Shown piece after piece: positions 41,324 to 48,656 of a stretch of 64,000 bases of DNA. Each line of letters starts with the position of its first letter. The first letter of the stretch is position 1. The stretch is from Muribaculaceae bacterium (GTDB taxonomy: Bacteria; Bacteroidota; Bacteroidia; Bacteroidales; Muribaculaceae). The notes beneath the pieces are model-generated. The model saw only the letters and a list, made by a program, of their open reading frames with translations. It had not been told where the DNA came from and made no database searches. The stretch lies in the NCBI GenBank assembly GCA_017557625.1, contig JAFYYG010000047.1, positions 18,898 through 82,897 on the forward strand. Reading direction: 5' to 3'. Made by a program: the position numbers and the translations under genes.

Positions 41324-43912
41324 ATGAATTTAAACAACTTTACTATCAAATCTCAAGAGACTCTGCAACGGGCTATCACACTCGCACGCAGCAACGGAAA
41401 CCAGGCTCTCGAGCCCGTGCATCTGCTAAAAGCGGTGATGACTGAGGGTGAGAGCGTGGTGAAGTTTATCTTGCAGAAGCTTGACATCGCACCATCGATG
41501 ATTGAGCGACCATTGGAAAACGAACTCGCCCGTCTGCCTAAGGTGAACGGCGGAGAACCCTACCTGAGCAACGATAGCGGGAAAGTTCTTGACAAAGCCA
41601 ACGACATAGCGCAAAAAAACGGCGACCAGTACATCACCATCGAGGCGCTTTTCATGGCTCTGCATGAGGTGCAGTCACCTGCATCCACCATCCTGAAAGA
41701 CGCAGGCATCACCAAAAAGGAACTGCAAGCCACCATCGATGAGCTGCGCAAAGGCAAGAAAGCCACCAGCCAAGAGTCGGAGGAGCAATACAACGCCCTA
41801 GGCAAGTATGCTGTAAACCTTAACGAGCGTGCTCGACAAGGCAAACTCGACCCCGTTATCGGCCGAGACGATGAGATACGCCGTGTGCTGCAAATTCTGA
41901 GCCGACGCACCAAAAACAACCCAATCCTCATTGGCGAGCCAGGAACCGGCAAGACCGCCATTGTCGAAGGACTCGCACAGCGCATCGTGCGCGGCGACGT
42001 GCCCGAGAACTTGAAGCAGAAGCAAGTGTTCTCGCTCGACATGGGCGCACTTATCGCTGGCGCTAAGTATCAAGGAGAGTTTGAGGAGCGACTGAAAGCG
42101 GTCATCAACGAAATCACCCAAGCGCAAGGCGAGATCATCCTCTTCATCGACGAGATTCACACCCTTGTAGGTGCCGGCAAAAGCAGTGGCGCTATGGATG
42201 CCGCCAACATCCTTAAACCAGCCCTTGCGCGTGGCGACCTGCGCAGCATTGGTGCCACAACCCTTGATGAGTATCAGAAGTACTTCGAGAAAGACAAGGC
42301 GCTTGAGCGTCGTTTCCAGATTGTAATGGTTGACGAGCCCGATGAGGAGAGCGCGATCGCCATCCTGCGCGGACTGAAGGAGCGCTATGAGAACCATCAC
42401 AAGGTGCGTATCAAGGACGACGCCATCATCGCCGCCGTGCAGCTGAGTCAGCGTTACATCAGCGACCGTTTCTTGCCCGACAAGGCCATTGACCTTGTGG
42501 ATGAGGCAGCAGCCAAACTGCGAATCGAGATGGACAGCGTGCCTGAGGAACTCGACGAGGTTACCCGCAAAATCTCGCAACTCGAGATTGAGCGCGCAGC
42601 TATCAAGCGCGACGGTGACGAGCAGCGCATCGCACAAGTTGACCAGCAGCTAGCCAACCTGCGTGACCGTGAACACGACTACAAAGCCAAATGGCAAAGT
42701 GAAAAGGAGCTTATCAACAAGATTCAGCAGAACAAAATCGACATTGAGCAGCTCAACTTCGATGCCGAGCGTGCCGAGCGCAACGGTGACTATGCCCGCG
42801 TGGCAGAAATCCGCTACTCGCTTATCAAGCAGAAGCAGGACGAGAATGTCGAGTTACAAGAAAAGTTGCGCTCCATGCAAGGCGACACTGCACTTATAAA
42901 AGAGGAGGTAGATAGCGACGACATCGCCGAGATAGTATCGCGATGGACAGGCATCCCCGTGACCAAGATGCTGCAGAGCGAGGGCGAGAAACTGCTGCAC
43001 CTCGAGGACGAACTGCACAAGCGAGTAATCGGCCAGGATGAGGCAATAACCGCCATCAGCGATGCCGTGCGCCGCAGCCGTGCCGGCCTTAACGACCCTC
43101 GCCGACCCATCGGTTCGTTCATCTTCCTCGGAACCACTGGTGTGGGCAAGACAGAGTTGGCAAAAGCACTCGCCGACTACCTCTTCAACGACGAGAATAT
43201 GATGACGCGCATCGACATGAGCGAGTATCAAGAGAAGTTCTCGGTAACCAGGCTCATTGGTTCGCCTCCAGGATATGTGGGCTATGACGAAGGCGGACAA
43301 CTCACCGAGGCAGTGCGACGCAAGCCCTACAGCGTAGTACTCTTCGACGAGATAGAGAAAGCTCACCCCGATGTGTTCAACGTGCTGCTACAAGTACTTG
43401 ATGACGGACGGCTCACCGATAACAAGGGACGCACCGTCAACTTCAAGAACACCATCATCATTATGACGAGCAACTTGGGCTCGAGCCTCATCCGTGAGCG
43501 TTTTGAAAGCCTCAACGCCGAGAACCGCGACAGAGTGGTGGAACAAACCCGCAACGACGTACTCACAATGCTCAAGCAGACCATCCGCCCTGAGTTCCTC
43601 AACCGTATCGACGAGACGATAATGTTCACGCCTCTCGATGAGCAGCAGATTGCGCAAATCGTTGAATTGCAACTCCGCAGCGTCAAGAAGATGCTGCACA
43701 CAAGCGGCATAGAGCTGGATTATACAAGCAACGCTGTAGCACTGCTCGCACAGGCGGGCTACGACCCGGAGTTTGGCGCACGCCCCGTGAAGCGAGCCAT
43801 CCAGAACCTCGTTCTCAACCAGCTCTCACGCGACATCATCGCCCACCACATTGACCGCGACAAGCCAATCATCATCGATGCTGCCGAAGGCAATATCACC
43901 TTCCGCAACTAA
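41324..43912 (+). CDS. clpB: ATP-dependent disaggregase ClpB
   Basis: 862 residues from ATG 41324, preceded by a good AGAAAGGAGAAA ribosome site. An N-terminal Clp-N domain (about 5-145) is followed by NBD1 with GEPGTGKT (Walker A, about 205) and FIDEIHTLVGAG. The coiled-coil middle domain (about 400-525) is long, as in ClpB rather than ClpC. NBD2 has GTTGVGKT (about 604) and LFDEIEKAHPDV. The ClpP-binding IGF/L loop of ClpA/X is absent, so it is a disaggregase that works with DnaK. A CACCTTTG near 41285-41292 is a near-match to the -7 box; a stress-type control is possible but not visible. Confidence 0.97.
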   Translation: MNLNNFTIKSQETLQRAITLARSNGNQALEPVHLLKAVMTEGESVVKFILQKLDIAPSMIERPLENELARLPKVNGGEPYLSNDSGKVLDKANDIAQKNGDQYITIEALFMALHEVQSPASTILKDAGITKKELQATIDELRKGKKATSQESEEQYNALGKYAVNLNERARQGKLDPVIGRDDEIRRVLQILSRRTKNNPILIGEPGTGKTAIVEGLAQRIVRGDVPENLKQKQVFSLDMGALIAGAKYQGEFEERLKAVINEITQAQGEIILFIDEIHTLVGAGKSSGAMDAANILKPALARGDLRSIGATTLDEYQKYFEKDKALERRFQIVMVDEPDEESAIAILRGLKERYENHHKVRIKDDAIIAAVQLSQRYISDRFLPDKAIDLVDEAAAKLRIEMDSVPEELDEVTRKISQLEIERAAIKRDGDEQRIAQVDQQLANLRDREHDYKAKWQSEKELINKIQQNKIDIEQLNFDAERAERNGDYARVAEIRYSLIKQKQDENVELQEKLRSMQGDTALIKEEVDSDDIAEIVSRWTGIPVTKMLQSEGEKLLHLEDELHKRVIGQDEAITAISDAVRRSRAGLNDPRRPIGSFIFLGTTGVGKTELAKALADYLFNDENMMTRIDMSEYQEKFSVTRLIGSPPGYVGYDEGGQLTEAVRRKPYSVVLFDEIEKAHPDVFNVLLQVLDDGRLTDNKGRTVNFKNTIIIMTSNLGSSLIRERFESLNAENRDRVVEQTRNDVLTMLKQTIRPEFLNRIDETIMFTPLDEQQIAQIVELQLRSVKKMLHTSGIELDYTSNAVALLAQAGYDPEFGARPVKRAIQNLVLNQLSRDIIAHHIDRDKPIIIDAAEGNITFRN

Positions 43913-43932
43913 AAGCTTTATCCATAACACAC

Positions 43933-43966
43933 AATGCGCCCGAGCAGCAAATTGCCCGGGCGCATT
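43933..43966. terminator. bidirectional terminator
   Basis: AATGCGCCCG (43933-43942) pairs perfectly with CGGGCGCATT (43957-43966) between clpB and the convergent 45208 gene. Confidence 0.82.
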
Positions 43967-43990
43967 CATTCTATGTGATAAGCTTACACC

Positions 43991-45208
43991 TTAGTCACTA
44001 CCCAACAAGATATTATAAACCATAGTCACGTCAGCGCTTGTAATGCTGCCATCGCCATTGACGTCGCAGGTTGAAAAATACATCATGTCACCATTCAAAA
44101 GGTAGTTATAGATTGCTGTCACATCGGCACTAGTAACATTGCCGTCGCCATTGACATCACCCGACACTTGTGGATTTACAGTTGATGGGAAGGTAACTGT
44201 AAGAACGCCATTTTCAATAGTGAGAGTGTACTCATTCTCCTCGGCGAGAACCAAGTTGCCGCCGTCAACCAGGGCAACTGAAGGATTCTCCTCGGTAAGT
44301 GTTACACCACCACCCAGCCAGTTGCCGTTCTCGTCTTTAATCTTGAACTCGCCACCAAAGGTCTGAGTCAAAGTGAAAACTTCGTTATTCTCCTCAAATG
44401 GAACCATTGTCAACTCATTCCACTCGTTGAACTCGCCAATCAGGTAGTAAGCCTTGTCGGGGATAATCTCCTCGGTCAAGGTAATGTTGAGAGTGCAGCT
44501 GGTCTCAGTAACGTTGCTGATGGTGAGAGTAACGTTGCCACTGACGGGGAAATGCATGTTGGCTGTGCCAAAAGAAGTAGAAATCTCATTGTCGCCTACG
44601 GCAAGATTGCTCGCACCCATCACACCGCTATCAAACAACCCCCAGTTGGCGGTGAAATCATCGTTAATACCAATGCTTGAGAGCTTGAAATCGCTAGCAG
44701 TAGCACCTTCAAACTCCAGAGTGTAGGTACCGTCTCCGTTGTTGGAGAAAATCTGATTGCCAGCTGGTGGCATATTCCATCCGCCAAAGGCTGCACCAGT
44801 TATAGCAAACCTGCGCTGAGCAGGATTAAAGACTGGCTCCTCGGTGAGGACAATCTTCGCCTGGTCAGTGTTGTAATTGTACTGGATAATGTAGGAACCT
44901 GAAGCAGTCAATGTCCAAGCACCCATTGCAACAGTCTCCTCCCAGTCACCTGTAGGAGCCGAGCCATCGCCATTAGCAGGGCCACGTTGTGAGCCCCAAT
45001 CCTCAGTGTCACGGAAGAATGCGAAAGATGAACCAGCGGTCAAATCTCCAGACCATGAGTAGATGCTATCGCCGTCAAAAGCCATCTCAACGTTGCCAGT
45101 GGTAGTCCAACCATTAAAGCCTTCACCCACAAGGTACATAGCTGCCTGGGCTTTCAGGCCAATCATTGCTAACAATGCAACAAAAATAATAGTAAAACTT
45201 TTCTTCAT
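43991..45208 (-). CDS. SusE/SusF-like carbohydrate-binding protein with C-terminal dockerin
   Basis: 405 residues. Signal peptide 1-22 (IGLKAQA). Three beta-sandwich modules with the SusE/SusF look: MYLVGEGFNGWTTTGNVEMA (about 23-120), FAITGAAFGGWNMPPAGNQI (about 130-240) and YYLIGEFNEWNELTMVPFEE (about 255-340). The aromatic W-x-NxxxM-type segments fit glycan binding. The C-terminus (about 350-404) is a dockerin pair with DVNGDGNVTSADVTAIYN and DVNGDGSITSADVTMVYN. SusE/F proteins are normally lipid-anchored; this one has no lipobox and a dockerin instead. Likely an exported binding protein to be held on a cohesin-like scaffold. Ligand unknown. Confidence 0.85.
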   Translation of the reverse strand: MKKSFTIIFVALLAMIGLKAQAAMYLVGEGFNGWTTTGNVEMAFDGDSIYSWSGDLTAGSSFAFFRDTEDWGSQRGPANGDGSAPTGDWEETVAMGAWTLTASGSYIIQYNYNTDQAKIVLTEEPVFNPAQRRFAITGAAFGGWNMPPAGNQIFSNNGDGTYTLEFEGATASDFKLSSIGINDDFTANWGLFDSGVMGASNLAVGDNEISTSFGTANMHFPVSGNVTLTISNVTETSCTLNITLTEEIIPDKAYYLIGEFNEWNELTMVPFEENNEVFTLTQTFGGEFKIKDENGNWLGGGVTLTEENPSVALVDGGNLVLAEENEYTLTIENGVLTVTFPSTVNPQVSGDVNGDGNVTSADVTAIYNYLLNGDMMYFSTCDVNGDGSITSADVTMVYNILLGSD

Positions 45209-45300
45209 AAGTCAATTGTGATTTTTTGTTTAAGAATATATTTCCAACGCAAAATTACACCTCAATTATTGGTAATTCAGTAATTTTCAAGTAAAAACAC

Positions 45301-45337
45301 AAAAAAGTGCCCTGCAATGGATTGCAATGCAGGTCAC
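45301..45337 (-). terminator. terminator of the first barrel gene
   Basis: Reading leftward, AGTGACCTGCATTGCA pairs with TGCAATCCATTGCAGGGCAC-type bases (GTGCCCTGCAATG/CATTGCAGGTCAC), then runs into a T6 tract. Related stems follow the two other barrel paralogs. Confidence 0.75.
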
Positions 45338-45362
45338 TGATATTCTTTTAAAGTATGCTTGA

Positions 45363-45962
45363 TTAGAAACGATAGCCAATGGCGATTTGAGCGTTGCCGT
45401 TCTTATAATTTCCACTCTTGAACGCATTGGTCACGCCCATGGTATAACGACCCTGAACAAACACGTCCTTGGCGATGTTGTAAGTAAGACCCAAGCCAAC
45501 ACCAACGTCAACTTTCTTGGTAATGTCCATCTGATCCCAGGTGTTCTTTATGCCATCCTCCTCTTCAGTGAACTTACTGTATATACAATAGCCAACTTGT
45601 GGTCCCAAGTCGATGCTCAGTGATGGAATAACATAATACTTCAACATCACTGGAACATTGATGTAATTGACATGTTCGGTATGTGTACCTTTATCTACGG
45701 TGTGTTCTGAAGTGCCTTTCCATTTACCACCCTGAGCGGCAAAAACCACCTCGGGAGCAATAGCAATTTTTTCGCCAACTACAATTTCAAAGAACACACC
45801 GCCTTGATAATTGAGCTGACCACCATGAGGTTCGTCCTTACCCCAAAAGTGGGTGTAGTCAACACCAATCTTGGGACCAAAAGTGAAAGATTTCTCCGGC
45901 TGTGCCATGGCAGCGCCAACAGCCATAATCATGCACAAAAGTGCGATAGTTATTTTCTTCAT
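45363..45962 (-). CDS. outer-membrane beta-barrel protein, paralog 1 of 3
   Basis: 199 residues from ATG 45962 to match its paralogs. Signal peptide (1-19, VGAAMAQ), then FTFGPKIGVDYTHFWGKD, AIAPEVVFAAQGGKW and a C-terminal barrel closing strand GNAQIAIGYRF, with final Phe as outer-membrane proteins require. This is the PorT/OMP_b-brl family of small barrels, integrated by BamA. It has its own -7 box (CAAAGATA, 46003-46010) and terminator. Porin-like or assembly role unknown. Confidence 0.87.
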   Translation of the reverse strand: MKKITIALLCMIMAVGAAMAQPEKSFTFGPKIGVDYTHFWGKDEPHGGQLNYQGGVFFEIVVGEKIAIAPEVVFAAQGGKWKGTSEHTVDKGTHTEHVNYINVPVMLKYYVIPSLSIDLGPQVGYCIYSKFTEEEDGIKNTWDQMDITKKVDVGVGLGLTYNIAKDVFVQGRYTMGVTNAFKSGNYKNGNAQIAIGYRF

Positions 45963-46002
45963 AATCATTTAAAATTAAAAGTTATACTTAGTTTACGTGC
46001 CG

Positions 46003-46010
46003 CAAAGATA
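46003..46010 (-). promoter_or_regulatory. candidate -7 box of barrel paralog 1
   Basis: CAAAGATA reads TATCTTTG toward the 45962 gene, so each paralog may be transcribed on its own. Confidence 0.5.
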
Positions 46011-46044
46011 AAACATTATCCTTTATCAGCAAAAAGAAAGCAGC

Positions 46045-46078
46045 AAAAAAGTGACCCACGCACTTGGCGCAGGTCACT
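46045..46078 (-). terminator. terminator of barrel paralog 2
   Basis: GTGACCCACGC and GCGCAGGTCAC stems (46051-46061 and 46068-46078) followed leftward by a T-run. Sequence resembles the stems at 45301 and 46761. Confidence 0.7.
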
Positions 46079-46109
46079 GAAGAGTTCTTTTAAATTCTGC
46101 TATGCTTGA

Positions 46110-46736
46110 TTAAAAACGATAGCCAATAGCTATTTGAGCATTGCCGTTCTTAGCTTCGCCACCCTTAAATACTTTGGTCAAACCCATGGTGTAACGGCCC
46201 TGAACAAACACGTCCTTGGCGATGTTGTAAGTAAGACCTAAACCAATACCTACGTCAACTTTTTTGGTATCGTCTTTCTGGTCATATGTATATTTTACTC
46301 CATCATCATCAACGGAGCATTTACTGTAGATACAATAGCCTACTTGTGGACCAAGGTCGATACTCAATGATGGAGCAACATAATACTTGAGCATAACTGG
46401 CACATTGATATAGTTGACATGTTCTGTTTGTGAGTATTTGGCTTCGCCTATCACATAACCAGTTTCCATATCATAAATATCATAATTGTCACTCCACTTG
46501 TTTCCCTGAGCTGCAAACACGATCTCGGGAGCAACAGCAAACCTATCGGCTATGCGATACTCAAAGAACACGCCACCCTGATAGTTGAACTGTCCACTAT
46601 GGTGACAGTCCTTGCCCCAGTAATGAGTGTAGTCAACACCAATCTTGGGACCAAAAGTGAAAGATTTCTCAGGCTGTGCCATGGCAGCACCAACGACCAT
46701 AATCATGCAGATGAGTGCAACTGCTATTTTCTTCAT
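46110..46736 (-). CDS. outer-membrane beta-barrel protein, paralog 2 of 3
   Basis: 208 residues. Same build as its neighbours: signal peptide to VGAAMAQ, FTFGPKIGVDYTHYWGKD, QTEHVNYINVPVMLKYYVAP, and C-terminal GNAQIAIGYRF. It differs mainly in loop 2 (DNYDIYDMETGYVIGEAKYS), an exposed-loop position. Identity to the other two is high across strands and low in the loops, as expected for surface barrels that vary their exposed parts. The separate stem-loop after each gene indicates independent ends. Confidence 0.87.
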   Translation of the reverse strand: MKKIAVALICMIMVVGAAMAQPEKSFTFGPKIGVDYTHYWGKDCHHSGQFNYQGGVFFEYRIADRFAVAPEIVFAAQGNKWSDNYDIYDMETGYVIGEAKYSQTEHVNYINVPVMLKYYVAPSLSIDLGPQVGYCIYSKCSVDDDGVKYTYDQKDDTKKVDVGIGLGLTYNIAKDVFVQGRYTMGLTKVFKGGEAKNGNAQIAIGYRF

Positions 46737-46760
46737 AATAGTTTTTTGTTTTAATTAATA

Positions 46761-46788
46761 AAAATGACCCACTCGAAGCAGGTCACTT
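46761..46788 (-). terminator. terminator-like stem of barrel paralog 3
   Basis: TGACCCACT and AGCAGGTCA arms around a short loop, with TTTT reading leftward. Shorter than the other two. Confidence 0.5.
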
Positions 46789-46809
46789 AATTGTTCTTTA
46801 AAATAATGC

Positions 46810-47418
46810 TTAGAAGCGATAGCCAATAGCGATTTGAGCATTGCCGTTCTTGCAGTCTGCATCACCCTTGAACATTTTTGTCACACCCAAAGTGTAACGA
46901 CCCTGAACAAATACATCCTTGGCGATGTTGTAAGTGAGTCCTAAACCAACACCAAAGTCAACTGTCTTGGTATAGTCTTTCTGGTCTACGGTCTCTTTAA
47001 ACTCTGCCTCACCCATAGAATATTTCCAAGTATATTTGCTGTAAACATTAATGCCAAGTTGTGGACCAAAATCAATGCTCAACGATGGAGCCACATAATA
47101 CTTTAACATCACAGGAACGTTGACATAGTTTACATGCTCTGTGACATCGGTTTTATAACCATCAAACTCACCATGATACTTTCCACCTTGAGCTGCAAAA
47201 ACAACTTCGGGAGCGATAGAGAACTTGTTGGCTACAACATACTCAAAGAACAAGCCAGCTTGGTAGTTGAGTTGACCACCATGCTTGCAATCCTTACCCC
47301 AGTAGTGAGTGTAGTCAACACCAATCTTAGGACCAAAAGTGAAAGTTTTCTCCGGCTGAGCCATGGCAACGCCAGCAGCCATAATCATGCATACAAATGC
47401 AATTGCAATTTTTTTCAT
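46810..47418 (-). CDS. outer-membrane beta-barrel protein, paralog 3 of 3
   Basis: 202 residues. Signal peptide to AGVAMAQ, FTFGPKIGVDYTHYWGKD, TEHVNYVNVPVMLKYYVAPS and final GNAQIAIGYRF. It is the promoter-proximal copy of the tandem set in leftward transcription. A candidate -7 box (CAAAAGTA, 47513-47520) with a CAAA at 47543-47546 gives a long leader of about 90 nt. A PorT-like or general small-barrel role is possible; no T9SS core gene is in the window. Confidence 0.87.
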   Translation of the reverse strand: MKKIAIAFVCMIMAAGVAMAQPEKTFTFGPKIGVDYTHYWGKDCKHGGQLNYQAGLFFEYVVANKFSIAPEVVFAAQGGKYHGEFDGYKTDVTEHVNYVNVPVMLKYYVAPSLSIDFGPQLGINVYSKYTWKYSMGEAEFKETVDQKDYTKTVDFGVGLGLTYNIAKDVFVQGRYTLGVTKMFKGDADCKNGNAQIAIGYRF

Positions 47419-47805
47419 AACATTAAAAATTTAGTTAATAAATTATTGTAAAACTCGTTTTTCATTTTGCGAGTAGTGATGCCCACAGAGGGCTAAACCG
47501 CAAATTTTGACGCAAAAGTAATAATAAAGTTTAAATTACCAACAAAAAACAGCACAAAAAACGTCATTTTTCAGGCTATTTAGAGCATTTCATGCGTAAA
47601 AAAATCATCACAATACCAGAAATCGTGCCGTTGAGATAATAGGCGATTTGTCGCCGAGAACAGTCGTTTTTCTAAAAAAATCTAAAATTATTTTGCCAAT
47701 TCAAAAATAAGACATACCTTAGCAAATGAAATAAAAACCAAGCGAAAAACATCTTTTTACTCTATAACTAACAAACAAATTAACCAATTAACACAAAAAA
47801 AGCCA
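47419..47805. other. 387-bp divergent intergenic region with two promoters
   Basis: No gene seen. It holds the leftward -7 box (47513-47520) with -33 CAAA (47543-47546) for the barrel set. For the rightward gene pair there is a TTTG (47692-47695), a 19-nt spacer and TACCTTAG (47715-47722, one mismatch). The rightward leader of about 80 nt is A-rich with no clear fold. Confidence 0.55.
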
Positions 47806-48648
47806 ATGAAAAGAAAATTATTCATTGCGACAGCAGTTTTGCTGTCATGCGGCAGCCTATTGGCGCAGCCCACCTCGTGGAGCGAGCCACAGCTGCTAAT
47901 CAAAGGGGAGCAGGGGCTGATGGCTCCCATCTGGTCGCCCGACGGCTCGCAAATCGCTGTCACTGGCGACAACTTCGTTGGAATCTGGGTGGCACAAGCC
48001 GACGGCACTGACTTGCATCAAGTGTCGAAAGCTCCAGGTGCCGGATACCAGATGCGCTGGGAGAGTAATCAGGAAATCCTGAGCACTCCCTATTCTATCG
48101 AAAACCAAAAGCGCATGACACGCATTGAGCGCGTGAATGCCGCCACAGGAAAGATTCAGGAAGTGGCACCTGCCACTCGCGACCTCAAGCGGTCAACTGT
48201 AATGGGAGCAACCAATGTTTTCCAGACCATGCTCGACGAGCCACAGAACGCCACTGCCAAAATTGCTGGATTGAGCGAGTATGCAGGCAATTGGGTAATC
48301 AACCCCGCACTCTCGCCCGATGGCACAAAAATCGCCTTCCAGATTGTCACAAAGGGTCTCTTTGTGTGCAATGCCGACGGCACTGAACTTGTGAGCCTGG
48401 GTAAAGGCTCCCACGCCACATGGCTCCCCGACAGCCATAACCTGATGATGACGCTCATAGCCGATGACGGCCACCGTTTCATTGGCAGCGACATTTACTG
48501 CGTGAACATTGACAGCGGCAACGCAATCAATATCACCCCTAATAGCGAGACTATACCTATCACCATCACTGTTTCGCCCGATGGCACTAAACTTGCCTTC
48601 GACAACGACACCGACGGTGCCATCTACATTATTAACCTCAATTATTGA
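47806..48648 (+). CDS. TolB-like / WD40-like beta-propeller, exported
   Basis: 280 residues. Signal peptide (1-20, SLLAQP). The repeated blade motif is WSPDGSQIAVTGD, LSPDGTKIAFQIV and VSPDGTKLAFDND (PD40 pattern), with IYCVNIDSGNAINITPNS between. About four to five blades fit; the family includes TolB and periplasmic prolyl-peptidase-like read-out domains. It is 8 bp upstream of the amidase gene, so the two are translationally close and cotranscribed. A sensing or substrate-binding role at the cell wall is plausible but not shown. Confidence 0.85.
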   Translation: MKRKLFIATAVLLSCGSLLAQPTSWSEPQLLIKGEQGLMAPIWSPDGSQIAVTGDNFVGIWVAQADGTDLHQVSKAPGAGYQMRWESNQEILSTPYSIENQKRMTRIERVNAATGKIQEVAPATRDLKRSTVMGATNVFQTMLDEPQNATAKIAGLSEYAGNWVINPALSPDGTKIAFQIVTKGLFVCNADGTELVSLGKGSHATWLPDSHNLMMTLIADDGHRFIGSDIYCVNIDSGNAINITPNSETIPITITVSPDGTKLAFDNDTDGAIYIINLNY

Positions 48649-48656
48649 TAGCAGCT

